In this document: piece after piece, positions 6,961-14,859 of the stretch
Layout of the letters: each line of letters starts with the position of its first letter
How positions within the stretch are numbered: position 1 is the first letter of the stretch
Assembly: GCA_018268695.1 (NCBI GenBank)
Contig: JAFDWD010001119.1
Location: forward strand, 1 to 27,853
Length of the DNA stretch: 27,853 nucleotides
From: Actinomycetota bacterium
Lineage (GTDB): Bacteria; Actinomycetota; Thermoleophilia; Solirubrobacterales; 70-9
Reading direction: 5' to 3'
Translations under genes and position numbers: made by a program
The notes under the pieces: generated by a model
Told to the model about the DNA's origin: nothing
The model's input: the letters and a program-made list of their open reading frames with translations, nothing else
Database searches by the model: none

Positions 6961-7533
6961 CTAATGGCCCGAGGTGCAGGGCTTGAAGATCGAGAGAAGT
7001 ATGCCTTTGCGGACCTGCTTCGTGCCGTTGCCGATCGCGATCAGCTTCTTCTCGGGGAGGGCTTCGATCTGGCTTTCGACACAGGACGCCTGGTCGGGGT
7101 CGGCGCCGCCGGCTTCGGCCAGGGCGACGAACGAGGTGATGTAGCCGGCGCGCAGGAGGTTGAGTTCCTTGGTCGAGGCATGGACGTCGATCACGGGAAG
7201 GTGATGGCGGGCTTCGCAGGCGGGCCCAGCTCCGGAGATAACCTCGACGGCCTTCCGTTCGCGTTCTTCTTCCGGCAGATCCTCGAGTTCTTCGGCTTCC
7301 TTGGGACCGAGGGTCTTCTTGACCTCGGCGATGACGCACTTCGAGTACCAAGCTTCGTAGGGCAGTTGGTCGAGGATCGCCCCCAGTTCTCCATAGAGGC
7401 CGTGGACATCGCTTGGCACGGTGAAGGCCTCGTTGCCGCTGCCGACCGTGCCATTGTCGGAGCTGCCACCGCAGCCCGCCAGGGCAGCGACGACAAGGAC
7501 AGCGATCAGGGCCAGGACGGCGCGCGGGGACAC
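6961..7533 (-). CDS. Four-cysteine lipoprotein of unknown function
   Basis: The product is 190 aa. The signal peptide ends in a lipobox ALAGC (Cys21), followed by a Gly/Ser linker. The mature domain is mostly helical and has four further Cys at 66, 106, 151 and 186, compatible with two disulfides outside the membrane. No family is recognised. It is the last gene of a minus-strand group with the Hpt-domain protein (26 bp upstream) and the Trx-fold lipoprotein, and is followed after 23 bp by tRNA-Met, so the tRNA could be read from the same transcript. Confidence 0.78.
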   Translation of the reverse strand: MSPRAVLALIAVLVVAALAGCGGSSDNGTVGSGNEAFTVPSDVHGLYGELGAILDQLPYEAWYSKCVIAEVKKTLGPKEAEELEDLPEEERERKAVEVISGAGPACEARHHLPVIDVHASTKELNLLRAGYITSFVALAEAGGADPDQASCVESQIEALPEKKLIAIGNGTKQVRKGILLSIFKPCTSGH

Positions 7534-7559
7534 GGCAGCGAAGATACGGAGAGGGGCAC

Positions 7560-7925
7560 TCAGGCGCTGAACAGCTGGGCGAGGCTGCGCCCGACGTCGG
7601 GCGGCTCTTCGTCGCCCTTCGCCGCCGCCGCGGCACCCTCGGCGAGCGCCTTGGCCGCGTCGGCGATCTGATGGTCGCGGCCACCGCGGATCGTGCCGGT
7701 CTTCTTCGCTTCGGCGAGATCGGACTCCATCAGCCCGGCGAGCTCCGCCAACCGGCGCAGTCCCACGACCCCGGCGGTGCCACGAAGGGCGTGCGCTTCG
7801 GCCCGCATCGTCTCGAAATCGGTCGTCGCCGTCGCCAGCCCCGCCGAGATCACGTCGCAGCGGCGCCGCGCCTCTTCGGCGAAGGAGACGAGGAGCTCGT
7901 CCTCGGGGGCGGCTTTGTCACTCAT
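7560..7925 (-). CDS. Stand-alone histidine phosphotransfer (Hpt) domain protein
   Basis: The product is 121 aa. EAHALRGTAGVVGLRRLAEL (residues 43-62) is the Hpt signature, with His45 as the predicted phosphorylated residue, flanked by helices of a four-helix bundle. Hpt proteins carry phosphate between a hybrid kinase and a response regulator. No kinase or regulator is in the window, so its partners are elsewhere. Its ATG overlaps the stop of the upstream lipoprotein gene (ATGA, 7922-7925), so the two are translationally coupled. That is an odd pairing of an extracytoplasmic protein with a cytoplasmic relay. Confidence 0.84.
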   Translation of the reverse strand: MSDKAAPEDELLVSFAEEARRRCDVISAGLATATTDFETMRAEAHALRGTAGVVGLRRLAELAGLMESDLAEAKKTGTIRGGRDHQIADAAKALAEGAAAAAKGDEEPPDVGRSLAQLFSA

Positions 7926-8992
7926 TCGGCGATCACCTTTTCCACGGTCTTATCCATCAATTCGGTCCCGAACCCTCCCTCGATCGTCGCGCTCACGACG
8001 CCTTCGCGGTTGATCGCGAACAGCCAGGGTTCGGTCGGCAGGTGGAACTTACGCACTTGGGGACGCACTCCGTTCGCCGGGTCGTTGTCGTTGTAGATCT
8101 CCATGTGGATGAAGTTCGCCTTGCCTTCGAATCGATGCTGGGCCTCTTGAGCCACGTCGACGACGGGCCCGCAGACCCGACTCTGGCAGAACTGGGGGGT
8201 CGTAAACAAGAGCAGTATCGGTTCCTTTCCGAGGACATCCTCGTAATTGACCTTGTTCTGCGTGTCCGGCGGCACCCTCGTCGACAGTTCCGCGAGGTCT
8301 TCCAATTCCCGCGCGGTCGGCGTCTGGATCGATGGCGCCTTGGCGCCCGGCCGGGGAATCTTTTCGAATTCCCCCACTTTGATGCTTCGAAGGCCGACCT
8401 TCGCCCAGCCGCCCTTTTCCTTGATCAGGGCCACCGGGCGGTATTCGCCCGACCCGGGGAAGTCGAGGTCGGCCGAGTAGACGACGTTCGCGACGTCAGG
8501 GTTTTCCGTCGTCGTCTTGCCCTGGTACGGCTTTTCGGTCGCCAGCGATTCGATCCGCGCCGGGAACGGTCCGACCGCGAGCTGCCTGAACGCCTGGCCC
8601 TTGGCTTTCCCGGTCTTGGGCGGCGCCTTGGCGTAGTAGATCGCCACTTCGGCGTCGGAGATCTCCTTGCCCGGCCGGCCCGATTCGGTGTCCTTCTGGG
8701 TCACCAGGAACGGATAGCGGTTCGTGCCCGGGTAGATGGCTTCCGCCGAGGGGATGATCTTCCCGGTCGGCTGCACGTCGGCTTCGTCTTCGACCAGCGC
8801 TTTCAGCGTGCGTCCTTCGGTCGCCGGGAAATTGCCGACCGGCGGCGCCGGGCGGGTCTTCCCCGCCTCGGCTTCCTTGTTGACCTGGGACCCGGAGTCC
8901 GAGCCGCCGCCGCAGCCGGCGAGCAGCGCGACCCCGCTCAGGAGCAGGCAAAAGAGGCCCAAGGCCTTACGGGGGGCACGCATCGGCGGCAT
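7922..8992 (-). CDS. Lipoprotein with C-terminal thioredoxin-like fold
   Basis: The product is 356 aa. The lipobox is LLAGC with Cys27, anchoring it outside the membrane. Residues about 45-230 form a long, mainly beta domain of unknown type. Residues about 255-350 look like a thioredoxin fold: PILLLFTTPQFCQSRVCGPV with Cys269 and Cys274 (CxxxxC rather than CxxC), then HMEIYNDND, and a cis-Pro-like LPTEPWLFAINREG. It may be an extracytoplasmic thiol oxidoreductase or a metal chaperone like SCO1. The start could instead be the second ATG four codons in (8983-8981 region). The gene diverges from the SDR gene at 9037. Confidence 0.82.
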   Translation of the reverse strand: MPPMRAPRKALGLFCLLLSGVALLAGCGGGSDSGSQVNKEAEAGKTRPAPPVGNFPATEGRTLKALVEDEADVQPTGKIIPSAEAIYPGTNRYPFLVTQKDTESGRPGKEISDAEVAIYYAKAPPKTGKAKGQAFRQLAVGPFPARIESLATEKPYQGKTTTENPDVANVVYSADLDFPGSGEYRPVALIKEKGGWAKVGLRSIKVGEFEKIPRPGAKAPSIQTPTARELEDLAELSTRVPPDTQNKVNYEDVLGKEPILLLFTTPQFCQSRVCGPVVDVAQEAQHRFEGKANFIHMEIYNDNDPANGVRPQVRKFHLPTEPWLFAINREGVVSATIEGGFGTELMDKTVEKVIAE

Positions 8993-9036
8993 GTTCGCAG
9001 GTAGGCTGGCGCGGTCGTCGAGCAGAGGGGGATGGG

Positions 9037-9768
9037 ATGCCGGAGCGAGCTGCGTTGATCACTGGAGCGTCGGGTGGGATCGGACTGGCGATCGCCGCGG
9101 TCCTGGCCGAGGAAGGCTACGGCCTGACCCTCTCGGCCCGCCGCCCGGAGAAACTCGAGGGCGCCGTCGCGCACCTGCGCGAGGCGGGCCATGAGGTGGA
9201 GACCGTCGCCGCCAACGTCGCCGACGAGGCCGAGCTAAAGGCCGTCTTCAGCGCCCACGAGGCGCGCTTCGGGCGCCTCGACGTGCTGGTCAACAACGCG
9301 GGCGTCGGGATCGGCGCCGCGGCGGCCGAGATCCAGACCAAGTTCCTCGACATGCAGCTCGCGGTCAACCTGCGCTCGGTCATCCTCGGGACCCGCGAAG
9401 GGCTGCCGCTGCTGCGCAAGGCCGCCGCCGAGCACCGCAAGGCGCTGATCGTCAACACCGCCTCGATCGCCGGCCGATCCGGTCAGCCCTGGCTCTCGAT
9501 CTACGGCGCGACGAAGGCGGCGGTCCTCAACTTCAGCGTCGCGACCGAGCGCGAGGTCGGCGGCGAAGGGATCGCCTGCACCGCCCTGGCCCCGGCGTTC
9601 GTCGACACCGACATGACCGACTTCGTCAAGGAGTCGGTGCCCGCCGAGGCGATGATCCGTCCCGCCGACATCGGCGAGGCGGTCCGCATGCTGCTGAGGC
9701 TCTCCCCAAACTGCCACATCCCGGAGATCGTCTTCACCCGTCCGGGCGAGGCGATCGGCGCGCCGTAG
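9037..9768 (+). CDS. Short-chain dehydrogenase/reductase
   Basis: The product is 243 aa. It has the Rossmann NAD(P) motif TGASGGIG (9-16), NNAG (86-89), and the catalytic Ser143, Tyr156 and Lys160 (TASIAG, then YGATK). A basic SARRPEKL loop after beta-2 suggests NADPH preference. This is a classical SDR of unknown substrate. A GAGGGGGA-like ribosome binding site precedes the ATG. The glycosyltransferase gene starts 5 bp after its stop, so the pair may work on the same metabolite, perhaps reducing and then glycosylating a lipid or secondary metabolite; that link is inference. Confidence 0.9.
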   Translation: MPERAALITGASGGIGLAIAAVLAEEGYGLTLSARRPEKLEGAVAHLREAGHEVETVAANVADEAELKAVFSAHEARFGRLDVLVNNAGVGIGAAAAEIQTKFLDMQLAVNLRSVILGTREGLPLLRKAAAEHRKALIVNTASIAGRSGQPWLSIYGATKAAVLNFSVATEREVGGEGIACTALAPAFVDTDMTDFVKESVPAEAMIRPADIGEAVRMLLRLSPNCHIPEIVFTRPGEAIGAP

Positions 9769-9773
9769 CTCCG

Positions 9774-10964
9774 ATGCGGGCACTGGTCGCCGCGTTCGGC
9801 GACCCCGGCCACGTCTTCCCCGCCATCTCGCTGGGACGGGCGCTGGCGCGCCGCGGACACGCGGTGACGATCGAGACCTGGGAGGAGCGCCGCGCCGCGG
9901 TCGAAGGCGCCGGCCTCGATTTCGCCGCCGCCGAGGAATACCGCACCTTTCCCCCGCCCGAACCGGGGACCGAGGAGGGCCAACACGCCGCCGACGCGGC
10001 GCGGGCGCTCCTACCGTTGATCGAGCGGCTCGACCCGGCGGTAGTCATCTCGGACATCCTCACCCTCGCCCCCACCCTCGCCGCCGAGGCGTCCGGGGTG
10101 CCCCTCGCCACCCTGATCCCTCACATCTACCCCGTGGTCGAGCCGGGCCTCCCCTTCTTCGCCGTGGGACTGCGCAAGCCGCGCACGCCGGTCGGGCGCG
10201 CGGTTTGGAGGGCGGGACAGCGCGCGCTCGATGTCGGGCTCGAGCACGGGCGGCGCGACCTGAACGGCCAGCGCGAGCGTCTCGGACTCCCGCCCCTGGA
10301 CCGCTACCACGGCGGCATCAGCCCCGACCTCGCGTTGGTGGCGACCTACCCGCAGCTGGAGTATCCGCGCGCCTGGCCGGCCAACGTCCAGGTCACCGGG
10401 CCGATGCCCTTCGAGGTGCCGCACCCCGATGTCGAGCTGCCGCCCGGGGACGCCCCACTCGTCCTCGTCGCCCCGAGCACCGCCCACGATGCCGAGAACC
10501 ATCTCGTCCGCACCGCGCTCGCGGCGCTCGCCTCCGAGCCCGTCCGCGTCGTCGCCACCACCAACCGCGTTCGCCCAAGGAGGCCGATCCCGGTCCCCCC
10601 GAACGCCCTCCTCGTCGACTGGCTGAGCTACAGCCAGCTGATGCCGATCGCCGCCCTGGTCGTCTCGCACGGCGGCCACGGCACGGTGGCCCGCGCCCTC
10701 GGCGCCGGCGCCCCGGTCCTGATCTCCCCGATCACGGGCGACATGGGCGAGACCGCGATGCGCGTCTCCTGGTTCGGCGCGGGCCTCTCCCTCCCCTGGC
10801 GCCTCTGCCATCCGGGTCCGCTGCGCTGGGCCACGCGCCGGCTCCTCGCCGACCCGAGCTTCCGCACCCGCGCCGAGGAGATCGCCGCCTGGGGACGCGA
10901 GCACGATGGCGCCGACCGGGGCGCGGAGCTGGTAGAGGGCCTAGCCGCGTCTCGGCGAGCCTAA
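9774..10964 (+). CDS. Family 1 (UGT-like, GT-B fold) glycosyltransferase
   Basis: The product is 396 aa. The N-terminal half begins with AAFGDPGHVFPAISLGRALA, the acceptor-side start of GT1/MGT-type enzymes. The C-terminal half contains PNALLVDWLSYSQLMPIAAL and VVSHGGHGTVARALGAGAPV, the nucleotide-sugar binding region (the HGGxGT motif), followed by GDMGETAMRV. It should transfer a sugar from an NDP-sugar to a small hydrophobic acceptor. It shares a transcript with the upstream SDR. Its TAA stop overlaps the stop of convergent arsM by two bases, so there is no room for a terminator between them. Confidence 0.88.
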   Translation: MRALVAAFGDPGHVFPAISLGRALARRGHAVTIETWEERRAAVEGAGLDFAAAEEYRTFPPPEPGTEEGQHAADAARALLPLIERLDPAVVISDILTLAPTLAAEASGVPLATLIPHIYPVVEPGLPFFAVGLRKPRTPVGRAVWRAGQRALDVGLEHGRRDLNGQRERLGLPPLDRYHGGISPDLALVATYPQLEYPRAWPANVQVTGPMPFEVPHPDVELPPGDAPLVLVAPSTAHDAENHLVRTALAALASEPVRVVATTNRVRPRRPIPVPPNALLVDWLSYSQLMPIAALVVSHGGHGTVARALGAGAPVLISPITGDMGETAMRVSWFGAGLSLPWRLCHPGPLRWATRRLLADPSFRTRAEEIAAWGREHDGADRGAELVEGLAASRRA

Positions 10965-11863
10965 GCGGGCTTCCGCGCCCGGACGATCGCCGAGCCGGCC
11001 TTCTCGTGGACGCGGTGGGTCTCGGTGATCTCGATGTCCACGAGACCGGCGGCCGAGAGGGCATCCTCGAACTCGCGACGGGTCAGGGCGCCCGCGATGC
11101 ATCCGGTGAACTGCTGCATGTCGGCTTTGGTCGCCGCGTCCATGTCCTCGTCGGCGATCACGTCGGAGACCGCGAAGCGGCCGCCGGGGCGCAGGACCCG
11201 GGCGGCCTCGGCCAGCACCCGCTGCTTGTCGCCGGAGAGGTTGATCACGCAGTTGGAGATCACCACGTCGACGCTCTCGGCGGGCAACGGGATGTCCTCG
11301 ATCTGACCGCGCAGCCACTCGACGTTCTCGACCCCGGCCTTGCGCTGGTTCTCCCGGGCCAAGGCGAGCATCTCATCGGTCATGTCGAGGCCGTAGGCCT
11401 TGCCGGTCGGTCCGACCCGGCGGGCGGAGAGCAAAACGTCGATGCCGCCGCCGGAGCCCAGATCGAGGACCGTTTCGCCCTCCTCGAGCGCGGCGACGGC
11501 GGTCGGGTTACCGCAGCCGAGCGAGACCATCGTCGCGGTGTCGGGAAGCTCGTCGCCGTCAGAGCCGTAGAGGCCAGCGCCGAAGACGGCGGCTTCCCCA
11601 TCGGTCAGGAGGGCGTTGGAGCTGCAGCAGGAACCGCCCTCGGCGACCGAGGTGGCGGCGGCGGCGTAGCGGGCGCGAACTGCTTCGCGTACGTCGTCGG
11701 AGTCGCCGGTCGAGGCGCCCTCCGAGCAGCCGCAGCTTCCTCCGGCGGCCGACTCGCCGCAGCAGTCCGCCTTGTCGGTCGGCTCGCAGCAGGTCTCCTG
11801 GGCGGTAGTCGAGCAGCAGGACGCGGCGGCGTCGGTGGTCGTGGTGTCGGTCAGCTCAGCCAT
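10961..11863 (-). CDS. arsM: Arsenite S-adenosylmethionine methyltransferase with Cys-rich N-tail
   Basis: The product is 300 aa. The SAM site is [20 protein letters not shown] (133-152), with [13 protein letters not shown]. The arsenic-site cysteines of the ArsM family are visible: Cys79/80 (GGSCCS), Cys205 (ISNCVINL) and Cys255 (FTGCIAGAL). It methylates As(III) using SAM and reduced thiols, giving methylated and volatile arsenicals. Unusual is the N-terminal tail: eight Cys at 16, 17, 25, 26, 34, 35, 44 and 46 in CC or CxC pairs, ahead of the catalytic domain. The start overlaps arsR by 13 bp, so it is made with its regulator. Confidence 0.93.
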   Translation of the reverse strand: MAELTDTTTTDAAASCCSTTAQETCCEPTDKADCCGESAAGGSCGCSEGASTGDSDDVREAVRARYAAAATSVAEGGSCCSSNALLTDGEAAVFGAGLYGSDGDELPDTATMVSLGCGNPTAVAALEEGETVLDLGSGGGIDVLLSARRVGPTGKAYGLDMTDEMLALARENQRKAGVENVEWLRGQIEDIPLPAESVDVVISNCVINLSGDKQRVLAEAARVLRPGGRFAVSDVIADEDMDAATKADMQQFTGCIAGALTRREFEDALSAAGLVDIEITETHRVHEKAGSAIVRARKPA

Positions 11864-12204
11864 CCGGATAGCTCCTCCAGGGCGTCAGGGATCACGTAGT
11901 AGTAGGCCCACAGCCCCGGCCGCTCGGAGCCGACGATGCCGGCGTCCTTCAGCTTTTTGAGGTGGTGGGAGACGGTCGGTTGGGAGAGGTCAAAGAGCGG
12001 TACCAGCTCGCATACGCAGACTTTGCCCGCATGCTTGCGCAGGACGTCGACGAGCTGCAGACGCACAGGGTCGCCTAGCGCCTTGGCGATTGTCGCCATG
12101 CGCTGCGCCTGCTCGCGCTCGACATCGGGGTAGACAACGGGCTCGCAGCACGGTTCGCCTGGCGGTCTCTTGGTCTTCGGCTCCAACTCCAGATCGACGT
12201 TCAT
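11851..12204 (-). CDS. arsR: ArsR/SmtB-family arsenite-responsive repressor
   Basis: The product is 117 aa. The winged helix-turn-helix is at about 35-105, with the recognition helix in LSQPTVSHHLKKLKDAGIVG. Cysteines are C19-C20 near the N-terminus and C63-x-C65 (KVCVCELV). An N-terminal CC pair plus one Cys in the DNA-binding domain resembles the As(III) site described for Corynebacterium glutamicum ArsR (Cys15, Cys16, Cys55), rather than the E. coli site made only of the CxCxxC helix. Arsenite binding should release DNA and induce both arsRM and the divergent pstS-acr3 unit. It starts at ATG 12204, only seven bases after a strong -10 box. Confidence 0.93.
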   Translation of the reverse strand: MNVDLELEPKTKRPPGEPCCEPVVYPDVEREQAQRMATIAKALGDPVRLQLVDVLRKHAGKVCVCELVPLFDLSQPTVSHHLKKLKDAGIVGSERPGLWAYYYVIPDALEELSGWLS

Positions 12205-12241
12205 CTATCTACATATATCTATTGATTTTGCGATTGTCAAT
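12203..12241 (-). promoter_or_regulatory. arsR promoter and candidate ArsR operator
   Basis: On the minus strand TTGACA (12240-12235) and TATATG (12217-12212) are separated by exactly 17 bp, and the arsR ATG follows after seven bases, so the arsR mRNA is probably leaderless. The spacer and flanks are AT-rich in a GC-rich genome. A dyad ATTGA-N11-TCAAT (12221-12241) covers the -35 and half the spacer, and is a plausible ArsR operator. The same site would also lie upstream of the rightward pstS-acr3 unit, allowing joint control. Confidence 0.65.
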
Positions 12242-12294
12242 GCTTAGGATCGGTTCCGTTCCATAGAGAGTCATAAATTGAAAGGAAGTCGGTC

Positions 12295-13311
12295 GTGATC
12301 GGAAAGCGGTCGCAGAGGTTCTTCATCGCCGTGCTCGCAGCGCTCGTAGTCCTGTCCACGTCAGCCGCGATCGCCTCGGCGGCGGTCACCGGCGCGGGCT
12401 CCACCATCGCCTCGGCGGTCATGCCGAACTGGACCAACGGCTACCTGGTCAAGGAAGGTGTCTCGGTCACCTACAGCCCGGTCGGCGTGGAAGCCGGACT
12501 CGCGAAACTTGGCGCCCACACCGCCGAATTCGCCGCGACCGATTCCCCGCTCACCGCTGAACAGGCCGCGGCCTGCGGCGGATGCACGCAACTCCCGTGG
12601 CTCCTCACCGGTGTCGACGTCGCCTACCGCGCCAAGGGCGTGGGGAAGCTCGACCTCTCCGGCAAGGTCCTGACCGGCATCTTCACCGGCAAGATCACCA
12701 AGTGGAACGACCCGAAGATCGTCGCCCTGAACCCGAAGGCGAAGCTGCCGACGGGCACGATCAACGTCGTCTACCCCGGTGAAAACAGCGGCGAGACCTG
12801 GACCTTCACCAACTACCTCTCGAAAGTCAGCCCGGCCTGGAAGAAGACCGCCGGCACGATCTCGGCAGTGAAGTTCCCGGTCGGCACCACGGCCAAGGCC
12901 GACTCCGGCGTGGGCGCCATGATCGGGCAGACCGAAGGCTCGATCGGCTACGTGTCCGCCCCCTACGCCTCGGCCGCCGGGCTCAAGGTCGCCGCGATCG
13001 AAAACTCCCTCGGCGAAGACATCATGCCGAGTGCGGACTCCTTCTCCGCCGCCGCGGCCGGGGTCAAAGCACTCCCGGCCTCGGGCGCGCTCAGCATCAC
13101 GAACCCGCCCCAGGACGGCGGCAAGGGTACATATCCCCTGGCGATGTTCGGCTACGCGGTGGTCCCGGCCTCGACTCCTCAGAAAGGGTTCGTCGGCGGG
13201 TTCATCAACTATGCGGTCGGCCCCGGCTCGACCCTCGGCGAAGCGTTCGGCGTGGCGCCGCTGCCGAAGGCGCTGAAGTCGGCCGTCCGCACGGCGGTCT
13301 CGGGGTTCTAG
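12295..13311 (+). CDS. Secreted PstS-like phosphate/arsenate-binding protein of the ars locus
   Basis: The product is 338 aa, starting at GTG 12295 after AAAGGAAG. The signal peptide ends near IASAA (residue 30), with no lipobox, so the protein is released rather than lipid-anchored. The fold is clearly PstS: VTGAGST, EFAATDSPL, TGIFTGKITKWNDPKIVALN, WTFTNYLSKVSPAWKKT. The usual RSDGSGT phosphate loop is replaced by YPGENSGET (Arg to Pro, Asp to Glu, final Thr to Glu), and the SSGG-type Ser loop reads SPVGVEAG. A CGGC pair lies near residue 95. No pstC, pstA or pstB follows; acr3 starts 4 bp later. It may bind arsenate, or another arsenic species, outside the cell. The exact ligand is unknown. 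Confidence 0.87.
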   Translation: MIGKRSQRFFIAVLAALVVLSTSAAIASAAVTGAGSTIASAVMPNWTNGYLVKEGVSVTYSPVGVEAGLAKLGAHTAEFAATDSPLTAEQAAACGGCTQLPWLLTGVDVAYRAKGVGKLDLSGKVLTGIFTGKITKWNDPKIVALNPKAKLPTGTINVVYPGENSGETWTFTNYLSKVSPAWKKTAGTISAVKFPVGTTAKADSGVGAMIGQTEGSIGYVSAPYASAAGLKVAAIENSLGEDIMPSADSFSAAAAGVKALPASGALSITNPPQDGGKGTYPLAMFGYAVVPASTPQKGFVGGFINYAVGPGSTLGEAFGVAPLPKALKSAVRTAVSGF

Positions 13312-13315
13312 GACC

Positions 13316-14449
13316 GTGCCTCCGATCGAGATCTCGGACGAGAGGGAGGCGGCCGCGCTCGGCACCCCGGCGGGCAGCGTCCCGCCGGGCGTCGCGCGGC
13401 AGCTCTCCACCCTCGATCGGTACCTCCCGCTGTGGATCGGGGTCGCGATGGGCGTCGGGCTCGGGCTCGGCGCCCTGATCCCGGGCCTTGAGAGCGCGCT
13501 TTCGTCGGTCGCGATCGGGGGGACCTCCCTGCCGATCGCGATCGGTCTGCTCCTGATGATGTACCCGGTGCTGGCGCGGGTCCGCTACGAGGAGCTCGGC
13601 CGACTACGTGCCGAGCGTGGCCTCTTCGTCTCCTCGCTCGTCCTCAACTGGATCATCGGGCCGCTCATGATGTTCACCTTCGCCTGGTTGATGCTCCCGC
13701 ACGAGCCTGAGTATCGGACGGGGCTGATCGTCGTCGGGCTCGCCCGTTGCATCGCGATGGTCCTCATATGGAGCGAGTTGGCATGCGCCGACCGCGAGGC
13801 GACCGCCGTCCTGGTCGCGATCAACTCGATCTTCCAGATCGTCGCCTACTCCGTGCTCGGCTGGTTCTACCTTTCCGTCCTGCCCGGCTGGCTCGGACTC
13901 GACACCGAAGGCTTCTCGGTCTCGATCTGGGAGGTCGCGAGGACCGTCCTGATCTTCCTCGGCATTCCGCTAGTCGCCGGCTACCTGACCCGGGTCGTCG
14001 GCCTCCGGCGGCGCGGCCGCGAGTGGTACGAGCAGAGCTTCCTCCCGCGGATCGGCCCGATCACGCTCTACGGCCTCCTCTTCACCATCGTCCTGCTCTT
14101 CGCCCTGCAGGGCCACCAGATCACCGCCCACCCGCTCGACGTGGTGCGGATCGCGTTGCCGCTGCTGGCCTATTTCGCAACGATGTTCGCGTTCGCCTTC
14201 GGCTGGGGGATCATCGCCGGCTACGGCTACCCGCGCACCGCGACCCTCGCCCTCACCGCAGCCTCCAACAACTTCGAGCTGGCGATCGCGGTGGCGATAG
14301 GCGTCTTCGGCGCCACCTCAGGAGAGGCGCTGGCGGGCGTGGTCGGGCCGCTGATCGAGGTCCCGGTACTGGTCGGCCTCGTCTACTTCTCGCTCTGGGC
14401 GCGCGGCCGCTGGTTCGGCCCCGCACCGACCGCGACGGGAGCGGCCTGA
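13316..14449 (+). CDS. acr3: Acr3-family arsenite efflux permease
   Basis: The product is 377 aa, starting at GTG. About ten transmembrane helices are visible from residue 38 to 362. Family signatures: [12 protein letters not shown] with the essential Cys145, the following [19 protein letters not shown], and [18 protein letters not shown] with Glu321. It is a proton-driven As(III) exporter of the BART superfamily. It is preceded by a 35-residue hydrophilic N-tail. Its stop overlaps the arsC start (TGATG). Glu codons are 17 GAG to 1 GAA, opposite to the pstS-like gene just upstream. Confidence 0.95.
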   Translation: MPPIEISDEREAAALGTPAGSVPPGVARQLSTLDRYLPLWIGVAMGVGLGLGALIPGLESALSSVAIGGTSLPIAIGLLLMMYPVLARVRYEELGRLRAERGLFVSSLVLNWIIGPLMMFTFAWLMLPHEPEYRTGLIVVGLARCIAMVLIWSELACADREATAVLVAINSIFQIVAYSVLGWFYLSVLPGWLGLDTEGFSVSIWEVARTVLIFLGIPLVAGYLTRVVGLRRRGREWYEQSFLPRIGPITLYGLLFTIVLLFALQGHQITAHPLDVVRIALPLLAYFATMFAFAFGWGIIAGYGYPRTATLALTAASNNFELAIAVAIGVFGATSGEALAGVVGPLIEVPVLVGLVYFSLWARGRWFGPAPTATGAA

Positions 14450-14859
14450 TGGCGAACGCGCTCTTCGTCTGCCTCCACAACGCCGGCCGCTCGCAGATGA
14501 GCCGCGCCCTCTTCGAGCGGGCCGCCGACGGACGCCACAGCGCCGAAGCCGCCGGGACCCAGCCAGCCGAGCAGCTTCACACCGCCGTGGTCGAGGCGAT
14601 GGCGGAGATCGGTGTCGACCTCTCGGACCGTCGGCCGCAGCTCCTGACCCGCGAGATGGCCGAATGTGTCGATGTCGTTATCACGATGGGATGCGGCGAC
14701 GAATGCCCCTACATTCCCGGCAAGCGCTACATCGACTGGGAACTGGAGGATCCGAAGGACATGCCGATCGAGCAGGTGCGGGAGCTGCGGGACGACATCA
14801 CAAGGCGGGTCGAGGGGCTCGTGTCCGAACTGGACCGGGCCGAGGAGGCGCGGTCGTGA
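14449..14859 (+). CDS. arsC: Arsenate reductase, low-MW phosphatase type
   Basis: The product is 136 aa. The N-terminal P-loop [10 protein letters not shown] (7-16) with nucleophile Cys8 is that of LMW-PTPase-type arsenate reductases. Cys82 and Cys86 in GCGDECP form the resolving pair, with Cys73 in addition. A DPKDMP loop (101-106) carries the expected general acid Asp. It reduces As(V) to As(III), using either thioredoxin or, in actinobacteria, mycothiol and mycoredoxin; the sequence does not settle which. It overlaps acr3 by one base and the gapdh GTG by four, so reduction and export are tightly coupled. Confidence 0.93.
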   Translation: MANALFVCLHNAGRSQMSRALFERAADGRHSAEAAGTQPAEQLHTAVVEAMAEIGVDLSDRRPQLLTREMAECVDVVITMGCGDECPYIPGKRYIDWELEDPKDMPIEQVRELRDDITRRVEGLVSELDRAEEARS

